The notes under the pieces: model-generated
Database searches by the model: none
What the model saw: the letters and a program-made list of their open reading frames with translations, nothing else
Told to the model about the DNA's origin: nothing
In this document: piece after piece, positions 9,087 to 16,520 of the stretch
Layout of the letters: the number at the start of each line of letters is the position of its first letter
How positions within the stretch are numbered: the first letter of the stretch is position 1
Program-made: the position numbers and the translations under genes
Assembly: GCA_029243545.1 (NCBI GenBank)
Contig: JAQWRV010000006.1
Coordinates: forward strand, 248,001-312,000
Source of the DNA: Rhodospirillaceae bacterium
GTDB taxonomy: Bacteria > Pseudomonadota > Alphaproteobacteria > Rhodospirillales > Rhodospirillaceae
DNA length: 64,000 nucleotides
Reading direction: 5' to 3'

Positions 9087-10886
9087 ATGTCTGACAGCCT
9101 AATTCCGCGGCGCGACCTTGCGTTTTTACTATACGAAGTGTTGAATGTTGAGGCGCTCACGTCTTCGCCCCGCTATGCTGATCATGACCGCACGGTCTTC
9201 GATTCGGTTCTCGACACCGCTGAAGCAATTGCGCGAGATCATTTCGCTCCTCATGCAGCGGCTGCCGACGAAAATGAACCTCGATTTGACGGTAGCGCTG
9301 TGTCGATCATTCCTGAGGTTAAAAAGGCATTGGATGTATATGTCGATGCTGGCCTTATGGGTGCAACCTTCGACGAGGATAGGGGTGGCCTTCAGCTTCC
9401 CATCACTATAGGGCAGGCCTGTCAGGCTCTCTTTTCATCTGCCAATATTTCCACCACCGCTTATCCCTTTCTTACGATCGGCGCAGGCAACCTGCTCGCG
9501 ACGTTCGGCTCCAATTGGCAAAAATCCAACTTTCTCGCGCCCATGGTCGGGGGGCGCTTCTTTGGCACCATGTGCCTCTCTGAGCCTCAAGCTGGGTCTT
9601 CTCTCACCGATATAACTACCCGGGCAGAGCCGTCAGATGATGGGCATTATTCCATTACCGGTTCGAAAATGTGGATCTCGGGCGGTGGGCATGATCTGGC
9701 GGAAAATATCATCCATCTGGTTCTGGCTAAAATTCCCGGCGGGCCGCCAGGCGTGAAAGGTATTTCTCTTTTTGCGGTTCCCAAAACCCGGGTAAATGAA
9801 GATGGCTCTTTAGGAGAAGGCAACCATGTGGTCTTGGCCGGCCTTAATCACAAGATGGGATATCGTGGTACAGTTAACGCGTTGCTCAACTTTGGAGAAT
9901 CAGGGGAGTCTCATGGATACCTGATCGGCGAACCGCACAATGGTTTGTCCTACATGTTCCACATGATGAATGAAGCCCGGATCGGTGTCGGTCTCGGTGC
10001 AACAGCGTTGGGGTATGCCGGCTATCAATCTAGTCTTGCTTACGCCAAAGAACGGCCTCAGGGGCGCCATCCTGATGTTAAAGACGCTGAAAGCGCTCCC
10101 GTTGCTATCGTTGAGCATGCAGATGTGAAGCGCCTTCTTCTTTCGCAAAAGGTGGCGGTTGAAGGGGCGCTCGCCTTAGTTCTGTATTGCGCCCATCTAG
10201 TCGATCAACAAAAAGTCGCGTCAGATGACGCCGAACTCAGACGCGTCACGCTGTTGCTCGACATTCTCACACCTATTGCTAAGTCATGGCCCTCCGAGTT
10301 TTGTCTCGAAGCCAACAAGCACGCTATTCAGGTATTGGGTGGCTATGGCTATACGCGGGATTATCCCGTTGAACGTCTCTATCGCGACAACCGTCTCAAT
10401 GCCATTCACGAAGGTACACATGGAATACAAGGGTTGGACCTACTAGGCCGCAAGGTCGTCTTCGACGACGGTGCCGCATTTACCGAACTAGAGCGTCAAA
10501 TCCGAAACACCATTGAGCACGCGCGCAATATCGACGCTATCGGGTCCTTCGCTAACGATCTATTAGTTGCATTTGATCGGGTAAAAATTACGACCCAGAC
10601 ATTGATTGCGGCGCGCACGGATGACCTGCGATTGGCGTTGGCCGACGCGACGCTCTACTTGGATACCCTTGGTCATCTTGTTATTGGGTGGATGTGGCTC
10701 AAGCAAGCTCTCGCAGCTAACGCGGCCACTCTAGAAGATAGCACGCCAGGCTCTGCATTCTATACTGGGAAATTGGCGGCTTGTCAGTTCTTCTTCCGCC
10801 GTGAAATACCTAAAGTGCATGCGCAGTCTGACTTACTAGAGCGTCTGGATGACACGTCTATTTCAACGCCGGTGGACGCGCTCTAA
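9087..10886 (+). CDS. Acyl-CoA dehydrogenase, large form with extra C-terminal domain
   Basis: This 599-residue flavoprotein should introduce the 2,3-double bond into an acyl-CoA, passing electrons to ETF. The middle domain has 'MCLSEPQAGSSLTDI' and 'YSITGSKMWISGGGHD', and the C-terminal helical domain has 'QVLGGYGYTRDYPVERLYRDNR' around residue 415. The final ~130 residues form the additional domain seen in the roughly 600-residue acyl-CoA dehydrogenases (DmdC-like and related). DmdC-type members act on 3-methylmercaptopropionyl-CoA in marine bacteria, so that role is possible, but no other DMSP-demethylation gene is in view. It is the last gene of the operon and is followed by a long non-coding gap. 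Confidence 0.9.
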   Translation: MSDSLIPRRDLAFLLYEVLNVEALTSSPRYADHDRTVFDSVLDTAEAIARDHFAPHAAAADENEPRFDGSAVSIIPEVKKALDVYVDAGLMGATFDEDRGGLQLPITIGQACQALFSSANISTTAYPFLTIGAGNLLATFGSNWQKSNFLAPMVGGRFFGTMCLSEPQAGSSLTDITTRAEPSDDGHYSITGSKMWISGGGHDLAENIIHLVLAKIPGGPPGVKGISLFAVPKTRVNEDGSLGEGNHVVLAGLNHKMGYRGTVNALLNFGESGESHGYLIGEPHNGLSYMFHMMNEARIGVGLGATALGYAGYQSSLAYAKERPQGRHPDVKDAESAPVAIVEHADVKRLLLSQKVAVEGALALVLYCAHLVDQQKVASDDAELRRVTLLLDILTPIAKSWPSEFCLEANKHAIQVLGGYGYTRDYPVERLYRDNRLNAIHEGTHGIQGLDLLGRKVVFDDGAAFTELERQIRNTIEHARNIDAIGSFANDLLVAFDRVKITTQTLIAARTDDLRLALADATLYLDTLGHLVIGWMWLKQALAANAATLEDSTPGSAFYTGKLAACQFFFRREIPKVHAQSDLLERLDDTSISTPVDAL

Positions 10887-10944
10887 GGTTTTTCCATAAC
10901 CAGATGTTCATACTAGCCTTACTTCGCACCGTAGGAGGTATTGC

Positions 10945-11134
10945 TTGACCATCACACTTCGCGTTCTGTTTCTAATCGTCGCAGTATTTGCCACTAGCAT
11001 TGCGGGGTCCGGCGCTTCCATGGCCATCGCCCGTAAAAGATGATCAAGAGAGGAAAGATTGGGAAGAACAAGATAGGAAGTACGAGGAGCACTTACGCGA
11101 ACAAAGGGAAAAGAAACTGGATCTAGATCATTAG
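10945..11134 (+). pseudogene. Small exported protein, reading frame apparently broken by a one-base shift
   Basis: A perfect AGGAGGT (10933-10939) lies 5 bases before a TTG at 10945. This frame encodes 32 residues, almost all of them a signal peptide ('LRVLFLIVAVFATSIAGSG'), and then stops at TGA 11041-11043. The neighbouring frame (+1), open across the join, continues with a strongly charged tail ('KDDQERKDWEEQDRKYEE' and onwards) up to TAG 11132-11134. Skipping one base near 11020-11024 would fuse the two into a protein of about 62 residues with a signal peptide and a Glu/Arg/Lys-rich mature part. I therefore read it as one small exported protein with a frameshift, although a real 32-residue peptide is possible. 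No family is recognised. Confidence 0.45.
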
Positions 11135-11264
11135 AGTAATGAGAAGTTTGACTATTGCCGGTCTACCTGGACCCAAGGAAAGCAATTCCGTTCCTCTTGC
11201 AAATACTTCTTGATAAGTCCCATCGGCATTGTCAGAGCATAGTGTCGAGAAAAATTTTTTAGAA

Positions 11265-11498
11265 TTATCTTCTTCTTGAAGTCTCAAAAAGCAACATACC
11301 CATTTGTCTATTTAATTCCCTAAGTTGGTCAAATGAACGGAGGTCAAAAACATCCAAATTTGAAGTTAACGACCCAAAATTCGTATATCCAACACACTTA
11401 TCTTGGAACTCGCTGCAAAGTGTAAATTTTTGAACACCTCGATTGCCAAACTGTGCTTCAGCAGGCGTTGTTATATTCTGAGCAACAAGTGCCACCAT
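11265..11498 (-). CDS. Small putative exported protein, unknown function
   Basis: From ATG 11498 the ORF gives 77 residues with 'AEAQFGN' (a likely signal-peptidase site near residue 16) and two cysteines in 'TLCSEFQDKCVG'. The frame stays open upstream to a stop at 11577-11579. The upstream codons read '...KIDLYTKSILTIIAVA', which would complete a normal signal peptide of about 30 residues. No ATG, GTG or TTG occurs there, but an AGGAG lies at 11558-11562. So either the protein starts on a rare codon (ATA 11541-11543 or similar) or it uses the internal ATG with a very short leader. The surroundings are very AT-rich compared with the rest of the window. No family is recognised. Confidence 0.45.
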   Translation of the reverse strand: MVALVAQNITTPAEAQFGNRGVQKFTLCSEFQDKCVGYTNFGSLTSNLDVFDLRSFDQLRELNRQMGMLLFETSRRR

Positions 11499-11743
11499 TG
11501 CTACGGCAATAATTGTTAGTATTGATTTTGTATATAAATCTATTTTTAATTTTATTACTCCTAATTTTATAAAATACTACCCCATTAGGGTAATGCGCAA
11601 AATTGTTTGGTGTAAAGGCTCAAGACCTTTAATGAGGGATATACAAGGCTTCCCCATCACCAGCATTTAAGACTCGACTTAAAACCCTGTAGCTATGTCG
11701 TTACTCGCGGGACATCTCCATTAAACTCCCATTTCTAAGATGA

Positions 11744-12199
11744 ATGATGCTTTTTGAATAAGGCAAGATCACGCTAACCGACCCTGTTTCAAAATTAATC
11801 CCGGCTATGGGCGACATGAAGGTGTGTGCGAGTGGGGAAGGTGAGGCTATGGAATTGGCGGAGCAAGAACCGGCAATGACCATCTGTCACCTCTTAACAA
11901 ACACGTTGAGTATCCCGTACCAAGGAGGCCCCACACCTGCCCATAAAATGTACAGCGGCATGGGTGCTACATCCGGTCGCTAGAGTTTTGTTGATGAGCT
12001 GACGACCAAACCGCTGATATTTCAGCCTAGAACCCGCTGGATGTAAGGCATGTCGACGGATATACTGGGCTATGTCTTTGAAGTTGTTTACGGAAAGCCG
12101 TTCCAAGATTTTCTGGTTGAGAGGATTACCGGACAGCTAGGCATGGGCTTGTTGCAGACAGAAACGGGCCTAGCCAAGCGAGCAGCACAAAGTCTTTAA
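11744..12199 (+). pseudogene. Decayed serine hydrolase (class C beta-lactamase/esterase family), in-frame stops
   Basis: One frame read through its stops gives a clear serine-hydrolase middle section: 'GKITLTDPVSKLIPAM', 'SGEGEAMELAEQEPAMTI', 'HLLTNT' (family: HLLTHTSGL), 'KPLIFQPRTRW' (family: PLLFQPGTRW), 'GMSTDILGYVFEVV', 'FLVERITGQLGM'. Stops interrupt it at 11759-11761 (TAA), 11981-11983 (TAG) and 12044-12046 (TAA), all in the same frame. The last stop falls exactly where the family has the Tyr of W-x-Y-S-x-STD. A further TGA at 11741-11743 precedes the conserved part. The upstream SxxK segment and everything after 'LGM' are missing. It is therefore a remnant, not a working enzyme. It fills most of the gap downstream of the beta-oxidation operon. 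Confidence 0.8.
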
Positions 12200-12362
12200 A
12201 CCCACAAAAGCGATGCTGACTGGCCACTGAGTGGTCTCCCTGTCATCTGAATTCCGCACCAAACGCTAGACAATTCCAGAACCACGGTAAAGCCGGTCAT
12301 ACTCGGCGCCGGCCCTTGAAATCGCCAAGATTTACTCAGTTTTGAAAGGAATAGCTTAGACC

Positions 12363-13712
12363 ATGGAGATAGTTGTGAGTTTCAAGAAACGCATTCTGTG
12401 TTTCATCGTTGGCATTGCATTGGTGATCCTGACTTTTAACGTTTTGTTTCCTGCCTCGGCGCAGGAGCCAGGTGAGAACGAGCGCATCCTCGCTTCCCTC
12501 AAGAGTTGGATAGACGGACGTTACGACAGCTCTGAACAGGCTGAACGCGACATCGCAAACGACGTGCCTGACAATCTTCAGCACCGTCTTATGTATCAGG
12601 TCTTTGTTCCTGTAGAGGTGCCTTTCTTAGACGGTGTTGTTGTTTATCAACAGGCCTCTATCGATGGGTCCGATGACCCCGAATGGGTCGTGCGCAGAGG
12701 GCTTCTTCATTTCTTTGTCAGTCCAGAGACAGGAATGGTGCACCAACGCGAGCTTGATTTTAAAACCCCCGAAGCGGTTGTTAACGTTCATCTCGACCGG
12801 TCTCAACTTGATGGACTAACACTCGATGACTTCACCTGGAGTGAAGACTGCGATTTCAAATTACGCATGGAGCCGGACGGCCGAGCCGTTTCTGGTCCAA
12901 TGGATTTCGGTCCTTGCCAAAGATTTAATGATGGTACGGGCGAGTACATGACCGCAGAGGATGAAATCCGCATTACGCCCGATGAGTTTTGGTTTCTCGG
13001 CCGTTACCTAGACAAAGATGGCAAGGTTATGTGGGGAACCGAGAGCGACGAGATGAATAAGTTAAAACGGGTGAGTGCGTTAGACACGCCTGGCATTCTT
13101 GTATTCGGTGGGACCCGCGGCACGGGGTTGGAGGTTGTCAAAATTCTGGCCGGGCGGGGAGACCAGGTTACTGCTTTCGTGCGGCCAACCTCGGACGTAA
13201 CACAACTTGAAGCATTAGGCGTCACATTGGTTGAGGGTGATGCGCTTGATGCGGACTCAGTTCGAAGCGCGTTTGAATCCGGTACATTTAAGGCTGTTAT
13301 CAGTTCTTTGGGCGGCGGCCGTAACAGCCAGGTCGACGATATAGGCACGATTAACGTGGCCGAGGGTGCCAAGGCTACGGGTGTGGATCGTTTTGTTATG
13401 GTGAGTTCCATCGGCGCTGGTGAAAGCAAAGCTGCAATCCCATTTTTTGTGCGATGGATTTTAGGACCCGCCTTGGAACGCAAAACAACGGCGGAAAATC
13501 ATCTAGCGTACAGCGGTCTAAGTTACACCATCGTTAGACCCGGAGGATTAGGTGATGGGCCTGCCACCGGCACCGGAGTTTTGTCTGATGATCAGCAAAG
13601 TTTTGGATGGGGCCGGATACCGCGCGCTGAGGTGGCACGGCTTTTGGTCCAGGCATTTGATGATCCCGGTTCCGTTAATACCGCTTACCATGCTTTTCCT
13701 GGTGAAGACTAA
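12363..13712 (+). CDS. Exported fusion protein: CpcT/CpeT-like domain plus NAD(P)-binding NmrA/SDR-like domain
   Basis: The 449-residue protein has a signal peptide or N-terminal anchor (hydrophobic run ending 'FPASAQ', about residue 36). Residues ~40-235 resemble the CpcT/CpeT family: 'SLKSWIDGRYDSSEQAERD', then a Cys-containing 'SEDCDFKLRM', 'GPCQRF', and 'EIRITPDEFWFLGRYLDKDG'. Residues ~245-449 form an atypical SDR: 'ILVFGGTRGTGLEVVKILAGRG' (GxxGxxG), 'LVEGDALDADSV', 'FVMVSSIGAG', 'YTIVRPGGL'. The start could also be GTG 12375. Nothing suggests phycobilins here, so bilin lyase activity should not be assumed. It faces the convergent thiolase gene. Domain calls: NmrA-like sure, CpcT-like likely. 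Confidence 0.65.
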   Translation: MEIVVSFKKRILCFIVGIALVILTFNVLFPASAQEPGENERILASLKSWIDGRYDSSEQAERDIANDVPDNLQHRLMYQVFVPVEVPFLDGVVVYQQASIDGSDDPEWVVRRGLLHFFVSPETGMVHQRELDFKTPEAVVNVHLDRSQLDGLTLDDFTWSEDCDFKLRMEPDGRAVSGPMDFGPCQRFNDGTGEYMTAEDEIRITPDEFWFLGRYLDKDGKVMWGTESDEMNKLKRVSALDTPGILVFGGTRGTGLEVVKILAGRGDQVTAFVRPTSDVTQLEALGVTLVEGDALDADSVRSAFESGTFKAVISSLGGGRNSQVDDIGTINVAEGAKATGVDRFVMVSSIGAGESKAAIPFFVRWILGPALERKTTAENHLAYSGLSYTIVRPGGLGDGPATGTGVLSDDQQSFGWGRIPRAEVARLLVQAFDDPGSVNTAYHAFPGED

Positions 13713-13770
13713 GGCTGTATTCAATGACAGTTGCCCCAGCGTCGGAAACACCATTGGGTGTTGGCCGTTC

Positions 13771-14964
13771 TTACAAGTCGAGATTCTCAATAATGCCGGC
13801 AATGCCTTGTCCACCGCCGATGCACATGGTGATCAAGGCATAACGTCCATTGGTACGATGCAACTCATAGAGTGCTTTGACGGTCAGAATGGCGCCGGTC
13901 GCGCCAACAGGGTGGCCGAGTGCAATAGCGCCTCCATTGGGGTTGGTTTTTTTACTTGGCAAATTGAGGTCATGAGCTACTGCACAAGCTTGGGCGGCAA
14001 AGGCTTCATTGGATTCAATAATGTCCAAGTCGTCGACCGATAGGCCGGTCTTTTCAAATAGCCGGCGGACGGCGGGCACAGGGCCTATACCCATTTCCGA
14101 TGGGTCAACGGCAGCGTGCGCATAGCCAACCAGCCTTGCCATCGGTTTGACTTTTGCCTTCTCCGCGGCGTCACGGTCCATCATCACCAGCGCGGCTGCG
14201 CCGTCGTTGATACCGGACGCATTGCCTGGCGTCACAACACCATCTTTTTTAAACGCAGGGCGCAATCCTTCGAGGCTCTTAAGGGTGATATCTTCTCTGA
14301 TGTGTTCATCCTGACTAAACGAAATAGTTTCGCGTTTCTGCTTTACATCGATGGGAACAATCTGGTCATCAAACTTGCCTTCAGTCCGAGCTGTTGCAGC
14401 ACGACGATGGCTTTCTATTGCAAATTGGTCTTGGGTTTTCCGGTCGATATTCCATTTTTCCGCGATATTCTCGGCTGTAATACCCATATGGCCGTTGCCA
14501 AAAGGATCGTTGAGTGTGCCTAGGAGAGTATCTACCATTGCTGCATCGCCAATTTTTTGCCCCCAACGGTGCGCGGGAACTAGGTATGGAGCGCGGCTCA
14601 TGCTCTCCGCCCCACCGGCAATGGCGGCATCAACGTCGCCTAACAGAATCTGTTGTGCTGCAGATACGATGGCTTGAAAGCCGCTGCCGCAGAGGCGATT
14701 TACGGTGACAGCTGGGGTATCTATGGAAAGCCCGCCTTCAACGGCTGCAACACGTGCGAGATAAGGGTCGCGTGTATCCGTCTGACTGACGTTACCCATT
14801 ACACAGGACCCAATTCCGTCGGCTCTGATCTCTGCACGCTTAACAGCTTCGCGTACAACGATTGCTCCAAGCTCAGTTGGAGAGTGGTTCTTCAGGCTTC
14901 CGCCAAACGTGCCTATCGCTGTGCGAACTCCGGAAACAATGACAACGTCGCGTCCATTAACCAT
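13771..14964 (-). CDS. Acetyl-CoA C-acetyltransferase (thiolase)
   Basis: I choose ATG 14964 (397 residues) because GGAG sits 7 bases upstream and the family N-terminus 'DVVIVSGVRTAIGTFGG' follows. The frame itself opens at 14997. The thiolase has the acylated Cys in 'NRLCGSGFQAIV' near residue 90, 'GGAESMSRAPY', the His in 'NPNGGAIALGHPVGATGA' and the second Cys in 'ITMCIGGGQGIAGI'. It condenses two acetyl-CoA or cleaves acetoacetyl-CoA and longer 3-ketoacyl-CoAs. It could supply the thiolytic step missing from the operon at 6-11 kb or serve polyhydroxybutyrate synthesis, but no other PHB gene is in view. It is transcribed alone, downstream of the tRNA-Asp terminator. Confidence 0.93.
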   Translation of the reverse strand: MVNGRDVVIVSGVRTAIGTFGGSLKNHSPTELGAIVVREAVKRAEIRADGIGSCVMGNVSQTDTRDPYLARVAAVEGGLSIDTPAVTVNRLCGSGFQAIVSAAQQILLGDVDAAIAGGAESMSRAPYLVPAHRWGQKIGDAAMVDTLLGTLNDPFGNGHMGITAENIAEKWNIDRKTQDQFAIESHRRAATARTEGKFDDQIVPIDVKQKRETISFSQDEHIREDITLKSLEGLRPAFKKDGVVTPGNASGINDGAAALVMMDRDAAEKAKVKPMARLVGYAHAAVDPSEMGIGPVPAVRRLFEKTGLSVDDLDIIESNEAFAAQACAVAHDLNLPSKKTNPNGGAIALGHPVGATGAILTVKALYELHRTNGRYALITMCIGGGQGIAGIIENLDL

Positions 14965-14997
14965 GACAATTCTCCAGTGCGAAAACCATAAGGCCAT

Positions 14998-15029
14998 AAA
15001 AAAAGGCTCGAGTACCTTAACTCAAGCCT
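14998..15029 (-). terminator. Rho-independent terminator of tRNA-Asp
   Basis: Read on the minus strand, AGGCTTGAG and CTCGAGCCT form a 9-bp stem (one G-T wobble) around an 8-base loop, followed directly by a run of Ts. It sits about 10 bases after the CCA end of tRNA-Asp. Confidence 0.85.
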
Positions 15030-15038
15030 AATCGGACG

Positions 15039-15115
<77 letters not shown>

Positions 15116-15255
15116 GCGGGTGTACGACCGCGTACACGACCGAAAAGGGCGGCGTTCTGCGGAAGGAGCGGGGTTGTAACAGGCCTGATCACCGCGTGCA
15201 AGAGGCCGGAATCGGCGGTTCAGCCCATATAGCTGCGAGAGCAGCATGAACAGTT

Positions 15256-15609
15256 CTAGGATTGATTTGGGCTTCTCCGCTGTCGCCACAGTCGAATGGC
15301 AACGACACCAAAAAAAGCGCCGATCGCATCTGCTAAAGCATCAAAGGGATCAGCGTAGCGGCCGGGCGAAAATAACTGTGCGAATTCGATTACGACGCCA
15401 TAACCAGTCGCTACTAACCATATTTTTAGGTCCGTTCGGGCCAATCGGCCTAAGCCCATCAGCGCGTATAGGACGAAAAAGGCCAACCCATGCTCGAGTT
15501 TGTCCCAAAGACTGCTAGTTATCGCCGCCTGCGCAGGGAGAAGGGATAGAATGGCGATCATCCCTGCCCAAATAGCCGTTAATACACTGAAAATAATGTT
15601 CTTTTTCAC
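15256..15609 (-). CDS. VanZ-like membrane protein
   Basis: A 117-residue protein with four hydrophobic segments: near residues 5-25, 43-58, 66-82 and 93-110. The conserved pattern 'WDKLEHGLAFFVLYALMGL' and 'VVIEFAQLFSPGRYADPFDALADAIGAFFG' identifies the VanZ-like family, whose glycopeptide-resistance member gave the name. Most relatives have no known role, so no resistance should be inferred. The gene lies upstream of tRNA-Asp on the same strand and next to a structured, gene-free stretch. Confidence 0.8.
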   Translation of the reverse strand: MKKNIIFSVLTAIWAGMIAILSLLPAQAAITSSLWDKLEHGLAFFVLYALMGLGRLARTDLKIWLVATGYGVVIEFAQLFSPGRYADPFDALADAIGAFFGVVAIRLWRQRRSPNQS

Positions 15610-15782
15610 TTTAAACTGGATCTGATTGCGAGGAGATCAATTCTCAAAATAACGCGGCAGAATTGCCTATTAAACGGTTAAATTTAGTATTCGTAAGGAC
15701 AAACTTATGGGTGGACGTGGTCTAAGACATTATTCATTCTGAGTCCAAACTAATAAATATGCGCGTACCCGGGGATAGGCTT

Positions 15783-15851
15783 TGGCAGCATGCTACCAGA
15801 TACAAAAATAAAACAAACGCGCGTCTCTCACAGTATGGGAGGCAACGCGCG
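15783..15851. other. Two inverted repeats in the gap between vanZ-like and the two-helix membrane protein
   Basis: A 16-base near-palindrome TGGCAGCATGCTACCA lies at 15783-15798. A strong hairpin follows at 15818-15851: CGCGCGT plus CTCTCA pair with TGGGAG plus ACGCGCG, with loop CAGTA and a GCA bulge. No T-run follows. The hairpin ends 54 bases before the GTG of the next gene. The rest of the 296-base gap (15610-15905) shows nothing else. It may be a leader structure or part of a small RNA, and I could not match it to a known RNA family. Confidence 0.5.
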
Positions 15852-15905
15852 CATCCTGCCGTCTGCCTGGGACGTTCCTAAAAATCAAATGGCGAGGGTG
15901 TCGGT

Positions 15906-16520
15906 GTGACTGCCCCCTCTGCACCTCAGGTCAATTCGGCATATTTAATCTGGGAAGACGCTGATCACGAGACGTGGTGGCTCGCAAGGAGTCATGACGA
16001 AGACGTTAACTATGTGGTGGCACGAGACTCGATTACGGCGCATGTGCTTGTCCTGCGTCAGAAAGGCATCAATAAATCGTACAAAGTGATTGCAACGATT
16101 CCTATGAAGGCGGGAGATAGCCTCGAAAGCGCGATTGCAGAAGCAAAACGACTCGGCATTAAATGGATTGGGAGCCCACAAACGTCTGCGATCAAACAAT
16201 CCGTAAATCGATGGCGTTTTGTGAGGTGGGGTAGAATCGCAGTTCGAGAGGTGCCGCTTGCCATCGTTTCATTGTGCGTCGGCATCGTTCTGGCACTCAT
16301 CGTATCTGCTTTTTTCATTGCGACCGATATGACTGGTTGGACGATGGTTGTCGTGGGGACCGTATTTGGCACCTTTTTTGGCTGGGTGTTGAAGTGGGTT
16401 GCTGACCATAAACTAGCAAGCCTTACCGGTGCGATCGGTCGTTTCATAACGGTAACGGGAGGCGCCACACTGGGCGCAATGTTTACGGTGCTTCTTTTTT
16501 TGATCCTATTCAGGGCTTAG
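15906..16520 (+). CDS. Membrane protein of unknown function, two predicted helices
   Basis: A 204-residue protein from GTG 15906. The N-terminal ~110 residues are soluble and rich in charged and aromatic residues ('[20 protein letters not shown]'). Two long hydrophobic segments follow, near residues 117-141 and 145-163, and a third near 178-203 that includes Gly- and Thr-rich small-residue motifs and ends 'LLFLILFRA'. I do not recognise the family. It is convergent with metH, whose stop overlaps its own by 4 bases. Possible roles such as an envelope sensor or channel are not supported by any visible motif. Confidence 0.65.
   Translation: MTAPSAPQVNSAYLIWEDADHETWWLARSHDEDVNYVVARDSITAHVLVLRQKGINKSYKVIATIPMKAGDSLESAIAEAKRLGIKWIGSPQTSAIKQSVNRWRFVRWGRIAVREVPLAIVSLCVGIVLALIVSAFFIATDMTGWTMVVVGTVFGTFFGWVLKWVADHKLASLTGAIGRFITVTGGATLGAMFTVLLFLILFRA

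Noticed and set aside
15783-15906. 6S RNA in the gap before the two-helix membrane protein
   Set aside because: Hairpins are present, but I could not trace the long, centrally open stem or the conserved terminal features of 6S RNA. A covariance search would be needed.
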